From positions 1 to 11,694 of the forward strand of contig DAIDKA010000056.1 in assembly GCA_027451085.1 (NCBI GenBank): a stretch of DNA of 11,694 nt, written 5' to 3'. Every line of letters begins with the position of its first letter. Positions within the stretch are counted from its first letter, which is position 1. Source of the DNA: Gammaproteobacteria bacterium (GTDB lineage: Bacteria; Pseudomonadota; Gammaproteobacteria; Steroidobacterales; Steroidobacteraceae). A program made the position numbers and the translations under genes. The notes beneath the pieces were generated by a model. The model was not told the origin of the DNA and made no database searches. It saw nothing but the letters and a program-made list of their open reading frames with translations. Shown piece after piece: positions 1 to 8,763 of this stretch.

Positions 1-290
1 ACGTCGTCGGGAATCAGCCGGCGCTCGATGAGCTCCCGGCAGAAGTCGAAATCGGTCTGCGAGGCCGCCGGGAAGCCGATCTCGATCTCCTTGAATCCGA
101 TCTTCACCAGCTGCTCGAACATGCGGTGCTTGCGCGCCGGGTTCATGGGTTCGATCAGCGCCTGGTTGCCGTCCCGCAGATCCACGCTGCACCAGGCGGG
201 TGGGGCGGTGATGACCCGGTTGGGCCAGGTGCGGTCTTTCAGGCCGATGGGGGCGAAGGGGCGGTACTTGCTCGATGGATTCTTCAACAT
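1..290 (-). CDS. leuA: 2-isopropylmalate synthase, N-terminal part (cut by window edge)
   Basis: This is the first committed enzyme of leucine synthesis in the cytoplasm. It condenses acetyl-CoA with 2-oxoisovalerate to give 2-isopropylmalate. Only the first 96 codons are present and the reading frame runs off the left edge intact. The visible protein opens MLKNPSSKYRPF and carries the substrate and metal-binding segment DLRDGNQAL near residues 41-49, followed by the barrel strand EIEIGFPAASQTDFDF. This opening is typical of the longer LeuA form (about 550-600 residues) rather than the short enterobacterial form. The ATG at 290 is supported by the family's usual N-terminus and by an AGG about 6 bases upstream. 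The gene follows a leucine-rich leader peptide ending at 394, so its expression probably responds to leucyl-tRNA supply. Identity is secure; the rest of the gene is not visible. Confidence 0.95.
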   Translation of the reverse strand, partial: MLKNPSSKYRPFAPIGLKDRTWPNRVITAPPAWCSVDLRDGNQALIEPMNPARKHRMFEQLVKIGFKEIEIGFPAASQTDFDFCRELIERRLIPDD

Positions 291-358
291 GACAAACCTG
301 CGCGTTGTTCAGCTCAAGGGGGGCCGTTCCTGGGTTTACAGGAGTTTCGGCTTGGGTT

Positions 359-457
359 CCCGTCTTGATGGCGCCGACGGGTGGCGCGTGTGATTAGTGC
401 GCCTGGCGGCGCAGGAGCAGGGCAAGCAGCAGCAGGCCGGGCGCCTTCGGCGCGGCC
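359..457 (-). promoter_or_regulatory. Candidate leucine attenuator: overlapping, mutually exclusive hairpins
   Basis: Read on the minus strand, the leader RNA contains repeated GGCGC and GCGCC segments. Stem 1 pairs 453-449 with 445-441 around a GAA loop. It can be lengthened by GGCC 457-454 with GGCC 438-435 across a 2-base bulge, and it sits directly before the run of leucine codons. Next, GGCGC 403-399 can pair with GCGCC 387-383 across the leader stop codon. The same GCGCC can instead pair with GGCGC 375-371. Finally CCCGTC 381-376 can pair with GACGGG 364-359. The last three pairings exclude one another, as expected if ribosome position chooses the fold. No U-run follows any stem, so classic intrinsic termination is not supported. 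Control could instead act through Rho or by exposing or hiding the leuA start. These stems were found by eye and no folding energies were calculated. Confidence 0.45.
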
Positions 458-489
458 AGGATTGCGGTGCTGTTGCGACAAGAGCTCAT
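394..489 (-). CDS. leuL: Leucine-rich leader peptide of the leuA transcript (31 aa)
   Basis: This short frame ends 103 bases upstream of the leuA start on the same strand. It encodes 31 residues beginning MSSCRNSTAILAAPKAPG and then LLLLALLLRRQAH, with TAA as stop. Seven of its eight leucines fall within residues 19-26. The ATG at 489 has an AAGG five bases upstream, a workable ribosome binding site. By analogy with known leu operon leaders, translation would stall at the leucine codons when charged leucyl-tRNA is scarce and so change folding of the RNA downstream. The peptide itself is presumably a by-product with no function of its own. The combination of position, leucine cluster, ribosome binding site and alternative hairpins makes chance unlikely. 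The exact mechanism is inference because no U-tract terminator is visible. The symbol follows enteric usage. Confidence 0.75.
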   Translation of the reverse strand: MSSCRNSTAILAAPKAPGLLLLALLLRRQAH

Positions 490-670
490 GGAGGCCTTAC
501 CCTAGCACCGGAAATGCCACCAGGACAAGCCCCGGAGGGGCACCGCCACTGCACTGGCGAGAACTCCGTCATGGACCCGTTCCGGTGCTATCTTGGCGGC
601 CCGTGGTGCCCCGGGGATGCCCCGAGGGTGGATCGCGGCACACCTATTAAAAGAAACGGAGTCTCCGCTC
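490..670. other. Divergent intergenic region between the leuA leader and the SDR gene
   Basis: No gene is supported here. The region must hold the promoters for both divergent genes. On the minus strand, TTGTCC (528-523) and TAGGGT (504-499) with an 18-base spacer form a weak promoter-like pair, but transcription would then begin only a few bases before the leader ATG. On the plus strand, an AT-rich TATTAAAA at 645-652 could be a -10 region for the SDR gene, though no matching -35 is seen. A small hairpin, CGGGG-ATG-CCCCG, lies at 612-624. None of these is strong enough to call alone. Confidence 0.4.
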
Positions 671-1483
671 ATGTTCAGGAAATTCACCACATTGCTGCTG
701 CTGTCGCTGCTGCCGGCAGTTGCCATGGCCGCCTTCAAACCCAGCGCCGAGACGGTGCTGATCACCGGCGCCAACCACGGCCTGGGCCTGGAGCTGGCCC
801 GACAGTACGCCGACCTCGGCTGGAACGTGATCGCCACGTCCCATCGTCCCCCCGGGGACTCACGCCTGACTCAGCTGGAAGCTCTCAAGAAGACCCATCC
901 GAACGTCGTGATCGAGCAGTTGGACGTGACGGACACGGCCATGATCAAAGCACTGGCCGCCCGCTACAGGAACCAGCCCATCGACGTGCTGCTCAACAAT
1001 GCCGCCAACGTCGAAACCACCTTCGCTGCTGACATGGCCGAAGGCGCCAAGACCTGGGACAAAATCGACTTCGACGCCGCCCGCCGTGACTTTGACGTCA
1101 ACACCCTCGGGCCCATGCGCGTCGTGCAGGCCTTCGGCCCCAACGTCATCGCCTCGAAGGGCAAACGCATCGTCGCCATCAGCTCCTCCGCCGGTTCCTT
1201 TGCGACCCCGCTGCCCGGCGGCATTGCGATGAACTACGGTGCCAGCAAGGCTGCGCTCAACAAGTACTTCACCCTGCTGGCCGTGCAGATGCACAAGCAC
1301 GGCGTGCTGGTAGGGCTGTTCCAGCCGGTATTCGTCGCCACCAAGGACGACATCAAGGACATGAAGGGCGCAGCCCCGGTGAGCACAGCGGTCACCCAGC
1401 TGATCAAGCAGATCGACCTGATGTCCCCGGCGACCGACGGCAAGATCGTGAACTTCTCCACCGGCAGAGTCGACGCCTTCTAA
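671..1483 (+). CDS. Short-chain dehydrogenase/reductase with N-terminal signal peptide
   Basis: This 270-residue protein is a classical SDR oxidoreductase. The dinucleotide-binding motif TGANHGLG is at residues 32-39, NNAA at 109-112 and an Asn in VNTLGP at 144. The catalytic serine lies in ISSSAG (171-173), and YGASK gives Tyr189 and Lys193. The His58-Arg59 pair after the second strand hints at NADP(H) preference. The substrate is not predictable. Unusually, the Rossmann fold is preceded by a Sec-type signal: Arg-Lys, then a leucine-rich core, then AVAMA before residue 21. That predicts export or membrane anchoring. I chose the ATG at 671 because it gives this signal peptide and has CGGAG nine bases upstream. 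An ATG at 593 would add 26 residues with no family resemblance. The gene is divergent from the leuA leader and converges on the next gene, with 23 bases between stops. Confidence 0.88.
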   Translation: MFRKFTTLLLLSLLPAVAMAAFKPSAETVLITGANHGLGLELARQYADLGWNVIATSHRPPGDSRLTQLEALKKTHPNVVIEQLDVTDTAMIKALAARYRNQPIDVLLNNAANVETTFAADMAEGAKTWDKIDFDAARRDFDVNTLGPMRVVQAFGPNVIASKGKRIVAISSSAGSFATPLPGGIAMNYGASKAALNKYFTLLAVQMHKHGVLVGLFQPVFVATKDDIKDMKGAAPVSTAVTQLIKQIDLMSPATDGKIVNFSTGRVDAF

Positions 1484-1506
1484 GCGGCTATAACGGCGCG
1501 CCCGCC

Positions 1507-2760
1507 TCACGCCGCCATCAGCGCCTGCTCCGAGCCGTACACCGCATCGAGATAGGCGGCACGGATCAGCTGTGGCGACACCCCGGGGTAGTGCGCTTCG
1601 TGGAAGATGGCGCTTTCATAGGCGCGCGCGCAGGCCAGCGCCTTGCCCAGGCTGCCCGCGCCCGACACCAGCGCCGCCTGGACGTTCGGCGCGAGCGGCA
1701 GCAGCTCGACGAGCTTCGACATGGGCATGCTCATGAGGACATCGAGCATGGAGAACAGCCCGGTGATGAAGTAAGGCGCGGTCTGCGTCTCACCGCCGAG
1801 GCGCGCCAGCTGCTCGCACATGCGGGCCCGCGTCATGGCCATTACGAGCACGCTTTTGGGCCGGTCGTCCACCTGCTGCAGGGCCGCCAGCGAACACAGC
1901 TGCCGCAGGTTGTCCATCCCCAGCAGCACCAGCGCCTGGCGGATCGAGTCCACCTTCTGCGGCAGGTTGTAGTAGCTCGAGTTTATACAGCGCAGCGCGC
2001 GGTAGGACATGGACAGATCCTGCCGCATCAGCTGCTCCACCTCTTCAAAGGTGCAGCCCGGATTCTGCAGGCTCGCCACCAGCCTCAGGGTGGCCAGGCT
2101 GTTGCGCGGCGGTCGGCCGGCCGAGAGCTGCTGCGGCTTGCTCAGGAACTCGCCCTGGAAGCCATCGAATCCGATGCGGCTGGCCAGGTCGAACTGTTCG
2201 ATGGTCTGCACGTCCCGGGCGATCACGCCGAGGCCGCGTTTTGACAGCAGCGGGGCCAGCTTCTCCAGCGTCGGTGCGGGCAGGGAACCCAGCGGCACCT
2301 TCACCAGGTCGACCAGTCCCAGCAGTTCTGCATCGCGGAACTGCGGTGAATAATGGTCCAGCGCAATCGGATGACCGCGGGTCTTGAGCTTGCGCAGCCC
2401 CTCGCGTGCCGCGGCATCGATGCTGCCGTCGGCCATGACCTGGATCACCACGCGTTGCGGCTGCACCGACAGCGGGTTTTCTACGCTGAGCAGCGCAGCC
2501 GGGTAGTGCACATGCACCGGCAGTCCACCGGCAAGGCGGTCCAGGCCGATCTCCAGGGCCGCATCGGTGAGCATTCGCAATGCCGCCTCGGAAGCGTTGA
2601 TGGACTCGTTCCGCCCCGCGACCGGTGCGTACATCAGTTCATAGGCGGCTACCGTCATGCCGGCGCTGTAAATGGGCTGGCGAGCGACCAGAGCGGGGCT
2701 GTTGCCGGTGTCGGTGGTCCTGGTGGCGGCCATCAGGGGGGTGATGTGATTGGATTGCAT
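1507..2760 (-). CDS. EAL-HDOD signalling protein with degenerate EAL domain (YuxH-like)
   Basis: This protein of about 417 residues resembles the YuxH group: an N-terminal EAL-type domain (roughly residues 24-220) followed by an HDOD domain (roughly 230-400). The opening VARQPIYSAGMTVAAYELMY is the family hallmark. The EAL site is eroded. Glu41 remains in YELM, but the expected Glu after the second strand is Gln107, the metal-binding DD is Asp135-His136, and the usual VNLS asparagine appears as HVHYP. The late GFDGFQGEF segment is kept. Cyclic-di-GMP hydrolysis is therefore unlikely; a binding or scaffold role is more plausible. HDOD domains usually act in regulation of motility, stress or the cell cycle. 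The ATG at 2760 is preferred because the candidate promoter upstream would start RNA near 2807. A TTG at 2802 is in frame but would leave almost no leader. No clear ribosome binding site is seen at either. Confidence 0.85.
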   Translation of the reverse strand: MQSNHITPLMAATRTTDTGNSPALVARQPIYSAGMTVAAYELMYAPVAGRNESINASEAALRMLTDAALEIGLDRLAGGLPVHVHYPAALLSVENPLSVQPQRVVIQVMADGSIDAAAREGLRKLKTRGHPIALDHYSPQFRDAELLGLVDLVKVPLGSLPAPTLEKLAPLLSKRGLGVIARDVQTIEQFDLASRIGFDGFQGEFLSKPQQLSAGRPPRNSLATLRLVASLQNPGCTFEEVEQLMRQDLSMSYRALRCINSSYYNLPQKVDSIRQALVLLGMDNLRQLCSLAALQQVDDRPKSVLVMAMTRARMCEQLARLGGETQTAPYFITGLFSMLDVLMSMPMSKLVELLPLAPNVQAALVSGAGSLGKALACARAYESAIFHEAHYPGVSPQLIRAAYLDAVYGSEQALMAA

Positions 2761-2813
2761 GGTGAGTAACGCTAGCGAAGCCAGCGGCGCAACACCGCGC
2801 AATCGCGCACAAC

Positions 2814-2842
2814 TTTACAAATTCTCGCCTGCGTTATGTCAG
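2814..2842 (-). promoter_or_regulatory. Candidate sigma70 promoter for the EAL-HDOD gene
   Basis: On the minus strand CTGACA (2842-2837, five of six matches to TTGACA) is separated by exactly 17 bases from TGTAAA (2819-2814, four of six matches to TATAAT). The region is notably AT-rich for this window. Transcription would begin near 2807, giving a leader of about 47 bases before the ATG at 2760. It lies immediately outside the recognisable part of the efflux relic. This was found by eye and no start-site data are available. Confidence 0.5.
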
Positions 2843-2845
2843 ATG

Positions 2846-3103
2846 ACACCCGGCGAGATGGCCGCCGGCCCGACACTGACCCTGCCGCGCAACATGGGCA
2901 GCAGCATCGGCATTGCCCTGCTGCAGCTGCTGCTGACCCGCAACACCCAGGGCACATCCGCCCGCCTGGTCGCGCTCAATGCCCTGGTGACGCAGCAGGC
3001 CGCGCTGACCGCCTGCACGGTGGGTCCGGACTTCCACGCGCCGGCGGCGCCAGATGTGACGACCTATACCTCGTCCTCACCGGCAACGTCGTGTTCTAGT
3101 TAA
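2846..3103 (+). pseudogene. Chimeric remnant: DHA2/EmrB-type MFS C-terminal region fused to an outer-membrane efflux lipoprotein N-terminus
   Basis: One open frame carries pieces of two different efflux proteins. Its first part reads TPGEMAAG, then LPRNMGSSIGIALLQLLLTRNTQ and later LNALVTQQAAL. This matches the family pattern of the late transmembrane region of 14-helix DHA2 (EmrB) drug exporters. At about 3002 it changes abruptly to LTACTVGPDFHAPAAPDVTTYT, the lipobox and mature start typical of NodT/OprM-type outer-membrane factors, with the lipidated Cys codon at 3014. The MFS part lacks the rest of the pump and its last helix. The outer-membrane part stops at TAA 3101-3103 after about 30 residues. 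In emrAB-type operons these genes are adjacent, so a large internal deletion best explains the fusion. No start codon or ribosome binding site fits a functional protein. Its last bases overlap the stop of the next gene. Confidence 0.72.
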
Positions 3104-4629
3104 GGTTTCCGCTCCACCTTCCTGGAGTCCCGCTGCACATGGGTCGTCGGCAGGCCGCGCCGGCGCCGCTCACGCCGCAGCGCCAGCGCCCGCGTGAACA
3201 GGATCAGCGCAGCCCACAGCAACGCCACTGCGATCGGCAAGGCGGCAAGCCGGGGCCACACGATCGAGGCCACCCCCAGCAACAGCGCCAGGCCGCCCAC
3301 CAGCGCCACCGTGCTCGCATCAGTGGTCGCCAGCACCTGCCGCTCGGTCAGCGCCGCACCGACAGTGCGTGACAGGCGCAGCGCGGCGGCGGCAGCCTGT
3401 CCGGCGTTGCTGGTGTGCGTATCCCTCAGCCAGTCATCGCGCCGGCGCTTGAGCCGGCTGCGGAAATCCTGCGCGACCAGCCCCAGCCGCCTGCGTTCCT
3501 GCCGCAGCACCAGTTCCGTCGCACGGGTCAGGTCCGCCTCGAACATCTGCTGCATGTCGGCGGCAAAGCGCTCGTTCTCCACCAGCACGTCCAGCTCGTT
3601 GTTGCCAACCCAGCTGGCAATGTTGAGATTGCTCGACCCCACGCGCGCCCAGCGGCCGTCGGCCACGGCGGTCTTGGCGTGCAGCATCGGCCCCTGCCAC
3701 TGGAATACGCGCACACCGGCCTCCAGCAGCGGTCGGTACCCCGCTTGCGACAGCGGCCGCAGCAACGTGATGTCCGACGACCCCGGCACCAGCAGGCGCA
3801 CATCCACGCCGTCACGCGCCGCTGAACGCAGCGCCTCCACGTAGGGCGGGATGCCGGCAAAGTATGCATCGGTCAGCCACAGCGTCCGCCGGGCGGAGGC
3901 GGCGATCAGCTGGTCGAGGCGCAGCACGGCGTAGGTGCCGGGGCGGGTGGCCACCACGCGCAGCGCGACATCACCCACGGCTGCCACCGCACCGCCGGGG
4001 CCGGGTGGCCCCGCCGCCGGTGGCTCCGCGGCCGCCAGCGCCGCCGGCAGCGATACGCCCGTCACGGCCCACACCTGTTCAAATGCGGAGGCGATATCAG
4101 CGAGCGCCGGACCTTCGATCTGCACGCCGGTGTCGCGCCAGGGTTCGCGTCCCGCGACGGCGTCCCCGGCCCAGTCGCGGCCGATGCACAAGCCGCTGAT
4201 GAATCCCACGCGGCCATCGACGCTGAGCAGCTTGCGGTGGTCGCGTCGCAGCCAGCCCACCGGATGCGCGGCATGCGGCGGATTGAACACCCGCACATCG
4301 CAACCGGCCTGCAGCAGCGTGCGCCAGAACTTTCCAGAAGCCCGCGTGCGGCAGCCCAGCCAGTCGTAGACCAGCCGCACCTGCACTCCCGCGCGCGCGC
4401 GTTCCATCAGCGCCGCGGCGAACTGCCTGCCGGTCTCGTCCTCGCAGAAAATGAAGTTCTCGAACGCGATCGAGTCGCGCGCGCCGCCGATGGCTTCCAG
4501 CCAGGCCGGATAGTTCTCCGGCCCGTCCTTCAGCAGCTTCACCCGGTTGCCGGCCACCCGCGCCGCGCCGGCCGCCCGGGTGAAGGCCTGGTCCAGAAGG
4601 TCGACACCGTCCGTGGCCACGCCGGTCAC
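3100..4629 (-). CDS. Phospholipase D-like protein, cardiolipin synthase (ClsB-like)
   Basis: This 509-residue protein has two PLD catalytic motifs: H131-x-K133-x4-D138 in DHRKLLSVDG, and H317-x-K319-x4-D324 in LHAKTAVADG followed by GSSNLN. The region ENFIFCEDETGRQFAAAL and the spacing match cardiolipin synthases, which make cardiolipin at the inner membrane from phosphatidylglycerol and a second phospholipid. Bacterial ClsB is nearer 410 residues. The extra length here is a C-terminal membrane hairpin at about 440-459 and 461-483, followed by a very basic tail (RRERRRRG). ClsA-type enzymes carry their membrane helices at the N-terminus instead. The start is GTG at 4629. A GTG at 4620 has GGTGA five bases upstream and is an equally good alternative. 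The gene lies 54 bases downstream of glgP on the same strand, so co-transcription is possible. The PLD-family call is secure; the precise substrate is inferred. Confidence 0.85.
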   Translation of the reverse strand: MTGVATDGVDLLDQAFTRAAGAARVAGNRVKLLKDGPENYPAWLEAIGGARDSIAFENFIFCEDETGRQFAAALMERARAGVQVRLVYDWLGCRTRASGKFWRTLLQAGCDVRVFNPPHAAHPVGWLRRDHRKLLSVDGRVGFISGLCIGRDWAGDAVAGREPWRDTGVQIEGPALADIASAFEQVWAVTGVSLPAALAAAEPPAAGPPGPGGAVAAVGDVALRVVATRPGTYAVLRLDQLIAASARRTLWLTDAYFAGIPPYVEALRSAARDGVDVRLLVPGSSDITLLRPLSQAGYRPLLEAGVRVFQWQGPMLHAKTAVADGRWARVGSSNLNIASWVGNNELDVLVENERFAADMQQMFEADLTRATELVLRQERRRLGLVAQDFRSRLKRRRDDWLRDTHTSNAGQAAAAALRLSRTVGAALTERQVLATTDASTVALVGGLALLLGVASIVWPRLAALPIAVALLWAALILFTRALALRRERRRRGLPTTHVQRDSRKVERKP

Positions 4630-4683
4630 CCGTGAGTCACTGCCGTGGCCCAGGCCTGATCGGAATGGGCATGCCGGGGGTCC

Positions 4684-7224
<2,541 letters not shown>

Positions 7225-7260
7225 GCCGCCCATCATAGGACAACCGGATATTCCCGCAAC

Positions 7261-7294
7261 CTGTAACCCGCCATACTTGAACACTGTGTTACAG
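7261..7294. promoter_or_regulatory. Perfect 7-base inverted repeat between glgP and the MATE gene (candidate operator)
   Basis: CTGTAAC at 7261-7267 is exactly mirrored by GTTACAG at 7288-7294, with 20 bases between the arms. Within the spacer sits a smaller palindrome, ACAC-T-GTGT at 7281-7289. The repeat lies in the 78-base divergent gap, 8 bases before the MATE start and 36 bases upstream of the glgP start. That is a natural place for a dimeric repressor of one or both genes. No regulator gene adjoins it, so the binding protein is unknown. It could also form a hairpin in the MATE leader RNA. Confidence 0.4.
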
Positions 7295-7302
7295 AACGTA
7301 CG

Positions 7303-8751
7303 ATGGATACCCCAAGCGCACCAATTTCGCCCAGAGACTTGCCGGCGCAGCGTATCGACGCGCGCGGCCGGGTGCACCTCGACCTGGGTGCGGTGGCCCG
7401 GCTTGCCGTGCCGCTGGTGGCCAACAGCGCCGTGCAGACGGTGCTGAACCTGACGGACCTGTGGTTCGTCGGGCACATCTCCACCACTGCGCTCGCCGCA
7501 GTGGGCGGCGTCAACTGGCTGCTGGTGGCGGTGGTGCTGCTGCTCGCCGGTGTGGGCATGGCGGTGCAGACCCGCGCCGCCCAGTTGTACGGGGCCCGCC
7601 GGCTGATGCGCGCCGCGCAGTCGGTGTGGCTTGGGTTGTGGGGCACGGTGTGCGCCGTGCCGGTGTTCCTCGCCATCGCGTTCGCCAGCCACTGGATGCT
7701 CGCGCCCTTCGGCCTGGACCCGGCCATCGAGCGCACCGCCGGGGAGTTCTGGCTGCCGCGCATGGCTGGGGCGCCGCTGGGCGTGGCCGTGTGGGGCGTG
7801 CTGGGTTTTTTCAACGGCATCGGCCGACCCCGACCCACCATCTGGGTCACCGTGCTGATCGCAGTTGTGAACACGGTGTTCAACGCCGTGTTCATCTTCA
7901 GCCTGCACTGGGGCGTGCTGGGCTCAGGTCTGGCGTCCACCTGCGCACAGGCCGTGGGCCTGGCGTGCGCACTGTGCATCTTCCTGTCCTCCCCGTACCG
8001 GCGCGAGTTCCGCTCGCACCTGGTGTGGCGCCCGCACGCACGCGTGCTGTGGCGCCAGTTCCGGCTGGGTCTGCCCATGGGCGTGACCCATGCCTCCGAC
8101 CTGCTCGGCGTGTCGCTGTTCCAGCTCATGCAGGTGCGCCTCGGCGCCGTCGAGGGCGCGGCGACGCAGCTGGTGATGGCGAGCACCGCCATTGCCTACA
8201 TGCCGGGCATCGGCGTGGCTCAGGCCGGCACGACACTGGTGGGGCAGTCGATCGGCGCGGGCGACCGTGGCTGGGCCATGCGCCTGGGCACGCGCATCAC
8301 GCTGCTGGCTGCGGTGCTGATGGGCGGCATCGGCGTGCTGCTGGCGCTCACCGGGCACCGGGTGCTGGAGTTCATGGTCGGCGCCGGTGACGCGCAGACT
8401 CCCGCGGTGCTGGCCGTCGGTGCGCAGCTGCTGTGGTTTGCGGCCGCCTACCAGTTCTTCGACGGTCTCAACATCGGCAGCGCCTTCTGCCTGCGCGGCG
8501 GTGGTGACGTCACCGTGCCTGCCATGCTGGTGCTGCTGTTGTCCTGGTGCGTGTTCGTGCCGCTGTCGTACATGCTGACCTTCCAGCCGGGTGATGGCTT
8601 TCTGCCGTTGCTGACGCACCTGGGACTGCCGCAGCTGGGGTACGGCGTGCGCGGCGGCTGGACGGCACTGGGGTGCTATGTGCTGCTCCTCGGGGGCATG
8701 CTGTTCACGCGCTGGAAGCTCGGCGTGTGGCAGAAAATCGACGTTCAGTAG
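7303..8751 (+). CDS. MATE-family multidrug/cation antiporter
   Basis: This 482-residue inner-membrane protein has the 12-helix pattern of MATE exporters, which expel drugs, toxins or metabolites in exchange for sodium ions or protons. The first half shows RLAVPLVANSAVQTVLNLTDLWFVG and ALAAVGGVNWLL, the usual first two helices. The second half repeats the pattern with GLPMGVTHASDLLGVSLFQLMQV and GVAQAGTTLVGQSIGAGD. A roughly 28-residue polar N-terminus precedes helix 1. The length is typical of the NorM/DinF superfamily, but subgroup and substrate cannot be read from the sequence. The ATG at 7303 has no evident ribosome binding site. An inverted repeat close upstream may control it. The stop is followed after 12 bases by a small SMR-like gene, so the two are probably translated from one message. 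Confidence 0.9.
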   Translation: MDTPSAPISPRDLPAQRIDARGRVHLDLGAVARLAVPLVANSAVQTVLNLTDLWFVGHISTTALAAVGGVNWLLVAVVLLLAGVGMAVQTRAAQLYGARRLMRAAQSVWLGLWGTVCAVPVFLAIAFASHWMLAPFGLDPAIERTAGEFWLPRMAGAPLGVAVWGVLGFFNGIGRPRPTIWVTVLIAVVNTVFNAVFIFSLHWGVLGSGLASTCAQAVGLACALCIFLSSPYRREFRSHLVWRPHARVLWRQFRLGLPMGVTHASDLLGVSLFQLMQVRLGAVEGAATQLVMASTAIAYMPGIGVAQAGTTLVGQSIGAGDRGWAMRLGTRITLLAAVLMGGIGVLLALTGHRVLEFMVGAGDAQTPAVLAVGAQLLWFAAAYQFFDGLNIGSAFCLRGGGDVTVPAMLVLLLSWCVFVPLSYMLTFQPGDGFLPLLTHLGLPQLGYGVRGGWTALGCYVLLLGGMLFTRWKLGVWQKIDVQ

Positions 8752-8757
8752 AAGGAG
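8752..8757 (+). promoter_or_regulatory. Strong ribosome binding site deciding the GTG start at 8764
   Basis: AAGGAG begins right after the MATE stop codon (8749-8751) and lies 6 bases before GTG 8764. It is the clearest ribosome binding site in the window and fixes a non-ATG start for the small membrane protein. Confidence 0.8.
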
Positions 8758-8763
8758 ATTGAA

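Noticed and set aside
499..528. TTGTCC-N18-TAGGGT on the minus strand as the leuA leader promoter
   Set aside because: The -10 match is poor, and transcription would begin only about three bases before the leader ATG, excluding its ribosome binding site.
612..624. Small hairpin CGGGG-ATG-CCCCG upstream of the SDR gene
   Set aside because: A five-base GC stem is expected by chance in sequence this rich in G and C, and no U-run follows.
593..670. ATG at 593 as the start of the SDR protein
   Set aside because: The added 26 residues have no family match and would bury the signal peptide. The ATG at 671 has a CGGAG ribosome binding site at a suitable distance.
397..1032. A 211-codon plus-strand frame crossing the leuA leader and the SDR start
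   Set aside because: It overlaps the leader peptide and the well-supported SDR gene in another frame and has no recognisable motif.
7225..7908. A 228-residue N-terminal extension of the glycogen phosphorylase frame
   Set aside because: The extension is rich in His, Gln, Gly and Arg with no family resemblance and is antisense to the MATE gene. Normal family length is reached from the ATG at 7224.
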